Origin: Actinomycetota bacterium
GTDB lineage: Bacteria > Actinomycetota > Thermoleophilia > Gaiellales > Gaiellaceae
DNA length: 61,281 nucleotides
Reading direction: 5' to 3'
Assembly: GCA_900299235.1 (NCBI GenBank)
Contig: OMIZ01000142.1
Span: 1-61,281 of the forward strand
The notes under the pieces are model-generated. The model did not search any database, was not told where the DNA came from, and saw only the letters and a program-made list of their open reading frames with translations. The translations under genes were made by a program, and so were the position numbers. How positions within the stretch are numbered: position 1 is the stretch's first letter; the number at the start of each line of letters is the position of its first letter. Shown one piece after another: positions 18,736 to 27,795 of the stretch.

Positions 18736-19632
18736 CTAGAACTCCCGGTCGTAGTCGATGGAGCCGTCAGGGCCGATATGCGCGCTTGCACGACGTGCGG
18801 CCCAGCACTGGTAGTTGACGGCGACAGGATTGAGCGTCATGTGCGTGTCGGCGTGCTCGATGTGGCACTGAAGGACGGTGACGTCTCCGCCGAGCCCCAT
18901 CGGCCCGATGCCCGTCTCGTTGAGGAGCCCGAAGAGCTCATCTTCGAGCTGCGCGACGAGCGGGTCGGCGTTGCGCGTACCGATCGGCCGCATGATCGCC
19001 TCCTTCGCGAGGTGCATCGCGTAGTCGGCGGAGCCACCGATGCCGACCCCGACGATCCCGGGCGGGCACGGCTTGCCACCGGCCCCGACGATCGACTCAA
19101 GCACGAACTGCTTGATCCCCTTCACACCGTCAGCGGGGACACACATCTTCAGGAAGCTCATGTTCTCGGAGCCCGAGCCCTTGGGGACGCACTTCACGTC
19201 GAGCCCATCCCAGTCGGGGATGAACTCCCAATGCACGATCGGCAGGCGGTAGCCAATGTTCGCGCCGGTGTTCTCGCGGGTGATCGTGTGGACAGCATTC
19301 GAACGCAGCGGGTGGTCGATTGTCGCGCGCTCGGTGCCGTCGCGAAGCGCCTCGTAGATGCGTGCAGGGTGCAGCGGGAAGTGCTCACCCACGTTGCAGT
19401 GGTAGACGGCGATTCCCGTGTCCTGGCAGACGAGGTTCTTCTGCTCATCGGCGATGTTGACGTTGCGGTGGATGACTTCGAGGACGCGCTTTCCTGGCGT
19501 CGAGGTCTCCCGTTCACGTGCGGCTGCGAGCGCATCGCGCAGGTCCTGCGGGATGTCCTTGAGCGCCGAGACGTAGAGATTTGCCGCTGCGTCTTGGACG
19601 GACTTCTGGAGATCAGTGGCGACTGTGCTCAT
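18736..19632 (-). CDS. Class I fumarate hydratase alpha subunit
   Basis: KNLVCQDTGIAVYHCNVG, ENTGANIGYRLPIVHWEF, KGSGSENMSFLKMCVPADG, KPCPPGIVGVGIGGSADYAMHLAKEA. Start at MSTVATDL (19632). Confidence 0.9.
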   Translation of the reverse strand: MSTVATDLQKSVQDAAANLYVSALKDIPQDLRDALAAARERETSTPGKRVLEVIHRNVNIADEQKNLVCQDTGIAVYHCNVGEHFPLHPARIYEALRDGTERATIDHPLRSNAVHTITRENTGANIGYRLPIVHWEFIPDWDGLDVKCVPKGSGSENMSFLKMCVPADGVKGIKQFVLESIVGAGGKPCPPGIVGVGIGGSADYAMHLAKEAIMRPIGTRNADPLVAQLEDELFGLLNETGIGPMGLGGDVTVLQCHIEHADTHMTLNPVAVNYQCWAARRASAHIGPDGSIDYDREF

Positions 19633-20825
19633 GCGATCGCTTTCCCGGCAGCCGCTCGTCCGGCCCGCCGACCGAAGACCACGCACTCGAGCAGGCTGTT
19701 GCCCATCATGCGATTGCGCCCATGGGTGCCACCTGCGATCTCACCGCAGGCGTAGAGCCCTTCGAGCGTGGTCTCGGCGTCGGGGTCGATGACGAGCCCG
19801 CCGTTTTGGTAATGGAGTACCGGGTAGGTGAGAAGCTTCTCCGTGAGGGGATCGATGCCTGCGCCGCGGTAGCGCCGCAGCATGTACGGCAGCGACCGCT
19901 CGGCGTCTGCTTCGGAGATCCGGGTGGTGTCGAGGTAGACGGCAGGGCGCCCATCTTCGGTCTTCACGCCACGGCCGGCCTCGACCTCATCGAAGATCGC
20001 CTGGCTGACCTTGTCGCGCGGGCCGAGCGAGTCGGTGAACTCCTCACCGGCAGCGTTCAGCAGCACAGCACCGTAGGCACGAGTCGTTTCGGGGATCGAA
20101 TAGCCCTGCATCGTTGCGGGCCAGGCGCCACCGTTTGGGTGGTACTGGAGCGCGTCGAGGTCGCGCGCTTCGGCGCCGAGCTCGATCGCGAGCTTCGTCA
20201 CCTCGCCCGTCGCGTTCGGATGGTTCGTCGAGAGTTCGCCGCGCTCAAGCGCCTCGGCGTAACACCGGCCACCGGCAGCAAGGATCACGGTGCTCGCGTC
20301 GACGACCGAATCGCCACACACGGCGCGCCACCCGGAGGCGGTCGGTGTGAGCTCGTGCAGCGGTGCGTCTTCAAAGGTCAGACCATCGGCTGCGACCCAG
20401 GCCTCGCGGAGCGCCTTGGTCATCGCGTGCCCCGTGCGATCGCCGACCTGGAGGAGACGCTGGCGCGATGCCCCACCGCAGCGAGCGACACGATACGTAC
20501 CGTCGGCTTCACGATTGAACTCGACGCCAAGCTCTTCCAACCATGCAATCGCCGACGGCGCATCACCCGTGAGCGCTTCGACGAGCTGAGGATCGGCGGT
20601 CTCATGCGAGCTCTTCCAGACGTCCTCGGCGTGCAGGGCGGGCGAGTCGTCAGGAGCTACTGCTGCCTGAATGCCACCCTGCGCCTTTGAGGAGTTATTT
20701 GCCTGGAGCGATGCCTTCGTCGCGACGCCCGTACGGGCGCCCGCACGCTGCGCAGAGACAGCGGCCGCAAGGCCCGCGGCTCCGCTGCCAACAACGAGCA
20801 CGTCCAATTTGACCGGTGCGGTCAC
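19629..20825 (-). CDS. FAD-binding fumarate reductase/L-aspartate oxidase-like flavoprotein lacking the C-terminal helical domain
   Basis: DVLVVGSGAAGLAAAVSAQRAGA, NNSSKAQGGIQAAV, GDRTGHAMT, GGLVIDPDAETTLEGLYACGEIAGGTHGRNRMMGNSLLECVVFGRRAG. Confidence 0.8.
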   Translation of the reverse strand: MTAPVKLDVLVVGSGAAGLAAAVSAQRAGARTGVATKASLQANNSSKAQGGIQAAVAPDDSPALHAEDVWKSSHETADPQLVEALTGDAPSAIAWLEELGVEFNREADGTYRVARCGGASRQRLLQVGDRTGHAMTKALREAWVAADGLTFEDAPLHELTPTASGWRAVCGDSVVDASTVILAAGGRCYAEALERGELSTNHPNATGEVTKLAIELGAEARDLDALQYHPNGGAWPATMQGYSIPETTRAYGAVLLNAAGEEFTDSLGPRDKVSQAIFDEVEAGRGVKTEDGRPAVYLDTTRISEADAERSLPYMLRRYRGAGIDPLTEKLLTYPVLHYQNGGLVIDPDAETTLEGLYACGEIAGGTHGRNRMMGNSLLECVVFGRRAGRAAAGKAIA

Positions 20826-20930
20826 GCCTCCAGGCTACCAGAGCTGCCTAATCCCCGGCATTAGCAACCCTTATGTCTACTAGATTGGTGGACAAGGGAT
20901 TCGCATGGCTCAGGTCGCCCGCAAACGGCC

Positions 20931-20964
20931 GTGGGGTGAGGCCATTGCTAAGGCCCCACCCCAC
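20931..20964 (-). terminator. Probable terminator downstream of MMPL gene
   Basis: GTGGGGTGAGGCC (20931-20943)/GGCCCCACCCCAC (20952-20964), 12 of 13 paired, 8-nt loop; weak U-tract. Confidence 0.6.
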
Positions 20965-20984
20965 GCGCGCAGCTCTTTTCGGAT

Positions 20985-23207
20985 CTACGCCGTCGCGGGA
21001 GCGTCAGCGTCAGCGGCCGGTACGGTCGTCTCGTGCACCGCGTGGAACTCGTGGCCAAACGAGCCCTCCGGCAGCCACTCAAGCCACCGCGGCAGGTACC
21101 AGTTCCAGTCGCCAAGCAGCTTCATCACCGACGGAAGCAGCACGCCACGAACAATCGTCGCATCGATCAGGATCGCCGCGGCGAGACCGAAGCCCATCTG
21201 CTTGATATCGATCGTGTGCAGCGTCATGAAGATCGCGAACACGGCGACCATGACGGCCGCAGCGCTCGTGACGGTTGACGCCGTCCCCTTGATGCCACGC
21301 GCAACCGCCTCGGGTGTCGACACACCGGCATCGACGAGCTCCTTCACCCTGCTCAGGATGAACACGTGGTAGTCCATCGAGAGGCCGAACAGGATCACGA
21401 ACAGGAACAGTGGGAGCCACGAGGCGATCGCCCCGTTTGAGTGGAAGCCGAGAATCCCCTCTGCCCAACGGTGCTGGAAGACGAGCACGAGCAGGCCGTA
21501 GGCAGCGCCGACCGACAGGAGATTGAGCAGCACCGCCTTGATCGGAATCACGATCGACCGGAACGTGACGAGCAGCAGGACGAAGCAGAGTGCCAGCACG
21601 AACCCGAACACAAGCGGGGCGTGCGACTTCATCTGATTGTTGAAGTCATGCGTACCTGCTGTCTGCCCGGTAACCGGAGCGCTCACGCCGGGCAGCCTTC
21701 CGATCGTTGCGGGAATCACCGTGTTCCGGAGCGTCTCGAGCGCATTGACCGAGACCTGGTTTGACCCGTCACCGGCGAGCGAGATCGAGATCCGCTCGAC
21801 GTTCTTCGCCGGGTTGATCTCACTGTGAATCGGCTCGGTCATCTGCCCGGTCGCGAGCGCCTGCTTCTCCATCGCAGTGATTGCCGCCTGAACATCGGGG
21901 GTCGTCACATCGGGTGCAGCAACGACGACCTCGGCCGGCGTCTGAGCACCGGGGAACGCCTTCTGAATCTGCTCGTACGTCCGCACGATCGGCAGCGACT
22001 TCGGCAGATCAGTGAAGCTCGGCAGCTGCGTGTGCAGTGTCATCGTCGGCAACGCGAGTGCGAAGAGCGCCCCGCCCGACGCGACAGCGGCAATCACCGG
22101 GTGGCGGAGCACACGATCGAGGATGAAGCCCCAGACGCGTGACTCCTTGTGCTCCCTGCGCCCGAGCAGCGGGATGCGCCCCTTGTTGATTCGATCACCG
22201 AGCTTCGACATCAGCGCCGGGAGGATCGACAGCGAGCCGATCAGCGCCACCGCCACCATCAACATCGCACCGACCGCGATCGACGTGAAGATCGCGTTGC
22301 CGGTGAAGAGCATCCCGGCCATGGCGATCAGCACCGTCGCGCCGGAGATCAGCACGGCGTAGCCCGATGTTGCAGCGGTGCGCAGAAGCGCTTCCTTCGA
22401 GCTCAGCCCGGACGCCCGCTCTTCACGTTCGCGCCGGATATAGAACAGCGAGTAGTCGACCCCGACAGCCATGCCGATCAGCAGGATCACCGACTGGGTC
22501 GCATCACCCGCAGGGACGAGGTGGCTCGCGAGCGCCGAGAGACCGATCGTCGCGAGCACGCCCGAGAACGCGAGCAGCACCGGCAGACCGGCAGCGACGA
22601 GCGCCCCGAACGCGACGAGCAGGATCACGAGCGTCACGGGCAACGACGAGTACTCCGCTCGCTTGAAGTCGTCACCGATCGTCTTCGACAGGATGTGGTT
22701 GGCGCTCGCCTCACCGAACTCCGAGACAACGAAATCCCTGTGTGCCGCCTGCACCTTCGCGACGGCGTCGAGCGTCGGCTGGATCTTGTCCATCGCCTTC
22801 GTGGCGTCGCCCGCCACGTCGAACTGGACGAGCACGTCGCTGCGGCTCGCAGCGATCTGGCCGACGTTGGCCGGATCGAGCGGCGAGCGTACGTTCTCCA
22901 TGTTCGGAACAGCGGAGACCGCTTTCACCACGTCATTGACGACGACCTTGAACGCAGCGTCAGAGATCGTCTGTGTCTTCGACGAGATCAGCACGCTCTC
23001 GCCCGCGCGACCGCCGAAACCGGCAGTCGCGAGAATCTTCTCGGCCTTCTGCGTTCCACCCGATGCCGTGTCGGCCTCGGTGACCTTCTTCGTGCCAGCC
23101 GCTCCCCCGATGACGGCAGCGCCGATACAGAACACGATCCATGCGATCAGCGCGCTCTTCCAATGGGCCGCGCTGATTCGCCCGGCCCGTGCCGCAAGAT
23201 TGCTATT
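20985..23207 (-). CDS. MMPL/RND-family transporter
   Basis: LLIGMAVGVDYSLFYIRREREERASGLSSKEALLRTAATSGYAVLISG, GLSMDYHVFILSRVKELVDAG. GTG start at 23207 (VNSNLAARAGR) suggested. Confidence 0.9.
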   Translation of the reverse strand, partial: NSNLAARAGRISAAHWKSALIAWIVFCIGAAVIGGAAGTKKVTEADTASGGTQKAEKILATAGFGGRAGESVLISSKTQTISDAAFKVVVNDVVKAVSAVPNMENVRSPLDPANVGQIAASRSDVLVQFDVAGDATKAMDKIQPTLDAVAKVQAAHRDFVVSEFGEASANHILSKTIGDDFKRAEYSSLPVTLVILLVAFGALVAAGLPVLLAFSGVLATIGLSALASHLVPAGDATQSVILLIGMAVGVDYSLFYIRREREERASGLSSKEALLRTAATSGYAVLISGATVLIAMAGMLFTGNAIFTSIAVGAMLMVAVALIGSLSILPALMSKLGDRINKGRIPLLGRREHKESRVWGFILDRVLRHPVIAAVASGGALFALALPTMTLHTQLPSFTDLPKSLPIVRTYEQIQKAFPGAQTPAEVVVAAPDVTTPDVQAAITAMEKQALATGQMTEPIHSEINPAKNVERISISLAGDGSNQVSVNALETLRNTVIPATIGRLPGVSAPVTGQTAGTHDFNNQMKSHAPLVFGFVLALCFVLLLVTFRSIVIPIKAVLLNLLSVGAAYGLLVLVFQHRWAEGILGFHSNGAIASWLPLFLFVILFGLSMDYHVFILSRVKELVDAGVSTPEAVARGIKGTASTVTSAAAVMVAVFAIFMTLHTIDIKQMGFGLAAAILIDATIVRGVLLPSVMKLLGDWNWYLPRWLEWLPEGSFGHEFHAVHETTVPAADADAPATA

Positions 23208-23296
23208 CACCTGCTTGTCCCTTCGTTGTCCCTGGGGTCGCAATGTGCGTCCCTCACACTGCCCTGACCGTAGCTGCCGGGTTTGAGGCTGCGCCA

Positions 23297-23312
23297 TCGG
23301 GGGATCCCCCGA
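23297..23312. promoter_or_regulatory. Perfect 16-bp palindrome TCGGGGGATCCCCCGA upstream of MMPL gene
   Basis: Direct reading; about 90 bp upstream of the MMPL GTG. Confidence 0.5.
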
Positions 23313-23338
23313 GCGCCCCCTGAGTTCTCGGGGTCGGG

Positions 23339-24235
23339 TTAGTCCTGGACGCGTTCGCGGGCGAACGCAAGGAACTCGCGGGCAAGCCGGGATTCGGCAC
23401 GGCCCGTCGCTCGCACCAGGAAGAGCTCGCGCTCAAGCTCCAGACCCACGACGTTCGCCTCGGACACAGCACCGCTCGCGAGATCGTTCGCAACCGAGGC
23501 GCGCGAGATGAACGTCACGCCATGACCTGCCCGCACCGCCGTGAGCACTGACTCCTGCAGCCCAAGCTCGAGCCGGACGTTCAGATCACGCAGGCGCAAG
23601 CCCGATCCGCGAAGTTCGTCCTCGATCATCTGGCGGACGCCGGCACCTTCCTGCATGACGATCAGGTTGGCTGACCGAAGCTCGTCGATCGTGATGTCAC
23701 GGCCGGCGAAGGGGTGGTCGGGCGGGCAGGCGAGAACGACACGGTCGTGTGCAAACGGCTCGAAGGCGACGCCACGATGGCGCCGCGCCGCCCCGACGAC
23801 CCCGAGCTCAAGCTCGCGATCGGCGACCTTCTCGACGACCGTCTGGGTATCGAAGACGCGCAAGGAGATATGGAGCAGCGGATTGCGCTCGGCGAACTCC
23901 GGCAAGAGGTGCGCGAGCACGATGCCGCCGGGGCCTGTCGAAGCGCCAAGCTCGAACGTGCCCGCAAGCTCGCCCTCGCTCTCGTCCGCCACCTCCGCGA
24001 CGACCTGCTCTTCGAGTGCGAGCAGTCGCTGCGCGCCGCGATAGAGCCGAAGCCCCGCCTGCGTGGGCTCTACGCGACGCCCTGAGCGGTCAAGCAGCTG
24101 GGTGCCGAGGCGCTTCTCGAGCGCCCGCACCTGCAGGCTGACCGCGGGCTGCGTGACACCGAGCTTCTCGGCGGCCTGAGAGAAGCTTCGCCGTTCGACG
24201 ACCTCACAGAATGCGGCGAGCTGCCTCGTATCCAT
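23339..24235 (-). CDS. LysR-family transcriptional regulator
   Basis: MDTRQLAAFCEVVERRSFSQAAEKLGVTQPAVSLQVRALEKRLGTQLLDRSGRRVEPTQAG; start at 24235 suggested. Confidence 0.93.
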   Translation of the reverse strand: MDTRQLAAFCEVVERRSFSQAAEKLGVTQPAVSLQVRALEKRLGTQLLDRSGRRVEPTQAGLRLYRGAQRLLALEEQVVAEVADESEGELAGTFELGASTGPGGIVLAHLLPEFAERNPLLHISLRVFDTQTVVEKVADRELELGVVGAARRHRGVAFEPFAHDRVVLACPPDHPFAGRDITIDELRSANLIVMQEGAGVRQMIEDELRGSGLRLRDLNVRLELGLQESVLTAVRAGHGVTFISRASVANDLASGAVSEANVVGLELERELFLVRATGRAESRLAREFLAFARERVQD

Positions 24236-24327
24236 AAGCAATACATATACCGGTCGCGGCACTCCCCCGGGGGTTCGGAATCCCCGTTCGATCGAAGCCG
24301 TCACGGCCCGGGGATAGACTCGCCCGA

Positions 24328-25347
24328 ATGCGCGTCTGGGTCGACCTCACCGCGAGCGCGCACCCGCTCGTCTTTGCACCACTCGTGCGACTCCTCGAAG
24401 CCGATGGCCACGAGGTTGAGATCACGACGCGGGCATACGCCCAGACGACACAGCTGATCGAGAGCCACGGGATGACTGCGACGGTCCTCGGCCATCACGG
24501 GGGAGCGTCGGCGCTCGGCAAGGCCCGCCAGCTCACGTCACGCTTGCAAGCGCTCCACCAGTTCGCGAAAGGTCGCGACTTCGACCTGGCGCTCGCGCAT
24601 GGCTCCCATGAGCTGACGCTCACCGCGCGCCGCCTTGGCATCCCGAGCGCCACGACATTCGACTACGAGTGGGCGTGGCTCCAGCACCAGCTCGGCTGTC
24701 GCGCCGCAACACGCGTCGTTGTTCCGGCATCAATCCCGGAAGAGCGCTGGCGCCGCTACGGCGTGCACCGCCCGAAGCTGGCAACGTACGAGGGACTCAA
24801 GGAGGAGTACTACCTCGCGGGGTTTGAGCCGAACGCGGCGGTGCTTGACGAGTTGGCGATCGACCGTGCGCGCATTCTCGTCGTGCTGCGCCCGCCCCCC
24901 GAAGTGTCGCTCTACCACCGGCATGGCAACCCCCTGTTTCTTGAGACGCTCCGACGGATCGGATCGCGGGGCGACGCTCATGCGGTCGTCATTCCGCGCA
25001 CCGAGGAGCAACGGGATTTCATCCGGTCGCTCGACCTTCCCTCGGCCATCGTCCCCGAGCGCGCGGTCGACGCACAGAGCCTGATCGCCTTTTCCGATCT
25101 CGTCGTCTCGGCAGGCGGAACGATGAACCGCGAGGCGGTCGCGCTTGGCGCGCCCGTGCTTACGACGTTTACCGGGCGGCTCGGAGGTGTCGACGAATGG
25201 TTGATGCGCGAGGGGCGACTGCGCCCGCTCACCGACCCCGACGATCTCGACCTACGCAAACGCGATGCAACCGTACGGCCGCCTGCTCGAGATCCGCGAA
25301 CGATGCTTGAGCTATTGCTTGGTGCGCTCGAGCTGAAGCGCCGCTAG
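24328..25347 (+). CDS. DUF354 family protein (glycosyltransferase-like fold)
   Basis: MRVWVDLTASAHPLVFAPLVRLLEADGHEVEITTRAYAQT; DLVVSAGGTMNREAVALGAPVLTTFTGRLGGVDEWL. Confidence 0.8.
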   Translation: MRVWVDLTASAHPLVFAPLVRLLEADGHEVEITTRAYAQTTQLIESHGMTATVLGHHGGASALGKARQLTSRLQALHQFAKGRDFDLALAHGSHELTLTARRLGIPSATTFDYEWAWLQHQLGCRAATRVVVPASIPEERWRRYGVHRPKLATYEGLKEEYYLAGFEPNAAVLDELAIDRARILVVLRPPPEVSLYHRHGNPLFLETLRRIGSRGDAHAVVIPRTEEQRDFIRSLDLPSAIVPERAVDAQSLIAFSDLVVSAGGTMNREAVALGAPVLTTFTGRLGGVDEWLMREGRLRPLTDPDDLDLRKRDATVRPPARDPRTMLELLLGALELKRR

Positions 25348-25351
25348 CGAC

Positions 25352-25819
25352 CTAGACGAACTCAGGGTCGTGCTGGAGGCCGGCCCAATCGCCGAGCCGT
25401 TCCAAACTGACGATCCACACGCCCGCATGACGACGCAGCGTGACCGTGCGGTCGTCGGCGAGGCAGAGCGCCGGTGCGATCTCGTACCCACGCTGACCCG
25501 AGAGAACCCGCGCCCGCATCGTGATCGCAGCAAGATCGCGTGAGGTGTATGCCGCCTCACGTGCCTCGAAGAGAAAGCTTCCGGCGGGCGTGTGAACGAG
25601 GTGACCGTGCTGGTCGGCGTGCTGCTCGATGTCGAGCTCGACGTCGAGGTCGCGGTAGGTCAGTTCCTCGATCGCGTCACGCACGGCACGCTCGATGCGT
25701 GCAGTACCAACGGCGGCGAGACCGCGGAACATCTTCCCGGTCAGGGCACGACGTGGGGTGAGTGGAAATGTCGCCATCGCAGAGTTGGTGGATACCGGAA
25801 AGGCCGCAGGGGTATCCAC
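25352..25819 (-). CDS. Hypothetical protein, possibly NERD-like; start 25777 (ATG) or 25819 (GTG)
   Basis: Intact ORF convergent with DUF354. GHLVHTPAGSFLFEAREAAYTSRDLAAI weakly recalls the NERD core. Confidence 0.5.
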   Translation of the reverse strand: MDTPAAFPVSTNSAMATFPLTPRRALTGKMFRGLAAVGTARIERAVRDAIEELTYRDLDVELDIEQHADQHGHLVHTPAGSFLFEAREAAYTSRDLAAITMRARVLSGQRGYEIAPALCLADDRTVTLRRHAGVWIVSLERLGDWAGLQHDPEFV

Positions 25820-25872
25820 TGCGGAAAGTACCGGGGTCCATCAGGTAGGAAAAGGCTCCGTAGGGGTTTCAT
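25741..25872 (-). CDS. Candidate 43-aa small ORF MKPLRSLFLPDGPRYFPQWIPLRPFRYPPTLRWRHFHSPHVVP
   Basis: ATG at 25872 preceded by AGGAGG (TTAGGAGGAATTCCGTATG); overlaps the start of the 155-aa ORF in another frame. Confidence 0.4.
   Translation of the reverse strand: MKPLRSLFLPDGPRYFPQWIPLRPFRYPPTLRWRHFHSPHVVP
25788..25819 (-). repeat. Perfect 9-bp hairpin GTGGATACC/GGTATCCAC, 14-nt loop
   Basis: 25788-25796 pairs with 25811-25819; ends 10 nt before the ATG at 25777 (minus strand). Confidence 0.75.
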
Positions 25873-25914
25873 ACGGAATTCCTCCTAACCCTTCCGGGGC
25901 CCAACCGGGGTAGA

Positions 25915-27795
25915 TCAGTGCAGCGTGTCTTCAAGGACGGCCGAACCGCTCCGCACGGGAGCGGCGACCATCGCCGAAAGGTGCGACACAACACCGGTCA
26001 CATCGCCCGAGCCTGCAAGGCGTTCAAGCACGGCAAGCTGCTCGTCGAGCCATTCCGCATTGATCGGCGCACGAGCGGCACGCGAGATCTTTGGGTGGGA
26101 GGTCGGGCCGACTGCCTCACCCTCGTTCCAGAGCTCCTCATGCATCTTCTCGCCGGCGCGAGAGCCGACAAAGGCGATCGGGATCTCCTCCTCGGTATGT
26201 CCTGAGAGCTCGATCATCTGACGGGCGAGTTCAAGGATCTTCACCGGCTTACCCATATCGAGGACGTACACCTGGCCGCGGCCGCCCATCGCGCCTGCCT
26301 GAACGACAAGCGATGAGGCCTCGGGGATCGTCATGAAGAAGCGCGTCATCTCAGGATGGGTCACCGTGATCGGACCGCCGCGCTCGATCTGACGACGGAA
26401 GATCGGGATCACGGAGCCAGACGAGCCGAGCACGTTCCCGAACCGCACCGCCACGAAGCGCGTCTCGACATCGTCACGGTGCGCGAACGACTCGACGATC
26501 CACTCGCAGATCGCCTTTGACTGGCCGAGCAGATTCTTCGGCTTCGCTGCCTTGTCGGTCGAGATCATGACGAAGCGCTTGACGCCGAACTCGACCGCAA
26601 CCTGCACGAGCGCGCGTGTTGCGAGCACATTGTTTGTCACGGCCTGCAGCGGGTTCGCCTCAAGCATCGGCACATGCTTGTACGCCGCAGCGTGGAAGAC
26701 GACATCGGGGCGGTACCGCTCGAAGACACGGCGCATCCGCTCGCGATCGCCGCAGTCGGCAAGCACGGGAGCTGCGGCGGGGAAGTCGCGCTCGTCGACG
26801 AGCTCACGCTCGATCTCGTAGAGGGGCGTCTCGCCCTGCTCGACGAGCACGAGCCGGGCGACTCCAAGTCGCGCAAGCTGGCGACAGAGCTCCGAACCGA
26901 TCGAGCCGCCCGCGCCGGAAACGAGCACGGTGCGGTCGCGCACGTACGCCGCGACCGCGTCGAGGTCGACCTCGACCTGCTCGCGACCAAGGACATCCTC
27001 GACCTGGACGGGGCGGATCTGGCGAGCCAGGTTGATGTCGCCCTTGATGAGCTCGTGAAGGCCGGGGAGCGTCTTCACCGGAATGCCTTCGGCGCGCGTG
27101 AGGTCGACGACCTTACGCCGTACCTCGCCAGGAGCAGACGGCATCGCGATCAGCACTTCGTCGGGCCGGTTGTCACGAAGGAGTCGTGGCATCTCGTCGG
27201 TCGTCCCAAGGACGCGCACCCCATGAATCCGCAGGTTCTTCTTGCGTGGGTCGTCGTCGATCAGGCCGATCGGCGTGTACGCGAGGTAGGGGTTGCGCTG
27301 AATCTCGCGGAGCAGCAGCTGCGCGGCGTCGCCCGCACCAACGATCAGCACCTCACGACCGCGCGCGACGATCGTCCCTTGCGGCCGCTCGATCAACGAT
27401 CGTGCAAGCAGGCGTGTACCGGCGACGAACGCGAGCAAGAGGAGCAGGTCGAGGGCGGCGATGCGTCGCGGCAGATGCGACGTCGCCTCAGGTGGAAATG
27501 CGTAGAGCGCGAGGTAGGCGAGCAGCGAGCCGGTGATCACACCGCGGGCCGCGCCCCACATGTCGCGCGTCGACACGTACCGCCACCAACGGTTGTAGAA
27601 GCCGAACAGCACGAACGTTGCGAGCTTGATCGCAACGACGGCGGCGACGACGCGCCAGCCGAGCAGGTGCCGGTAGAACGGCGGGATCTCGCGATCGAAC
27701 GTGAGGAAGAACGTGATCCGCCAGGCCGCCGCAATCAGGACAGCGTCAGCGAGGAGCTGCCAGATCCGGTGTCGGGTGATCGGGAACGAGATCAC
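25915..27795 (-). CDS. Nucleoside-diphosphate-sugar epimerase/dehydratase (CapD/WbpM-like)
   Basis: VLVSGAGGSIGSELCRQLARLGVARLVLVEQGETPLYEIE, ISTDKAAKPKNLLGQSKAICE, FGNVLGSSGSVIPIFRRQIERGGPITVTHPEMTRFFMTI. Confidence 0.93.
   Translation of the reverse strand: MISFPITRHRIWQLLADAVLIAAAWRITFFLTFDREIPPFYRHLLGWRVVAAVVAIKLATFVLFGFYNRWWRYVSTRDMWGAARGVITGSLLAYLALYAFPPEATSHLPRRIAALDLLLLLAFVAGTRLLARSLIERPQGTIVARGREVLIVGAGDAAQLLLREIQRNPYLAYTPIGLIDDDPRKKNLRIHGVRVLGTTDEMPRLLRDNRPDEVLIAMPSAPGEVRRKVVDLTRAEGIPVKTLPGLHELIKGDINLARQIRPVQVEDVLGREQVEVDLDAVAAYVRDRTVLVSGAGGSIGSELCRQLARLGVARLVLVEQGETPLYEIERELVDERDFPAAAPVLADCGDRERMRRVFERYRPDVVFHAAAYKHVPMLEANPLQAVTNNVLATRALVQVAVEFGVKRFVMISTDKAAKPKNLLGQSKAICEWIVESFAHRDDVETRFVAVRFGNVLGSSGSVIPIFRRQIERGGPITVTHPEMTRFFMTIPEASSLVVQAGAMGGRGQVYVLDMGKPVKILELARQMIELSGHTEEEIPIAFVGSRAGEKMHEELWNEGEAVGPTSHPKISRAARAPINAEWLDEQLAVLERLAGSGDVTGVVSHLSAMVAAPVRSGSAVLEDTLH

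Noticed and set aside
19581-20690. 369-aa plus-strand ORF
   Set aside because: Antisense to the flavoprotein gene, which has clear FAD-binding motifs.
22149-23267. 372-aa plus-strand ORF
   Set aside because: Antisense to MMPL; His/Arg/Asp-rich shadow translation.
24236-24327. LysR-type operator (T-N11-A) in the LysR/DUF354 gap
   Set aside because: Several loose T-N11-A matches exist but none with clear dyad symmetry, so not called as a site.
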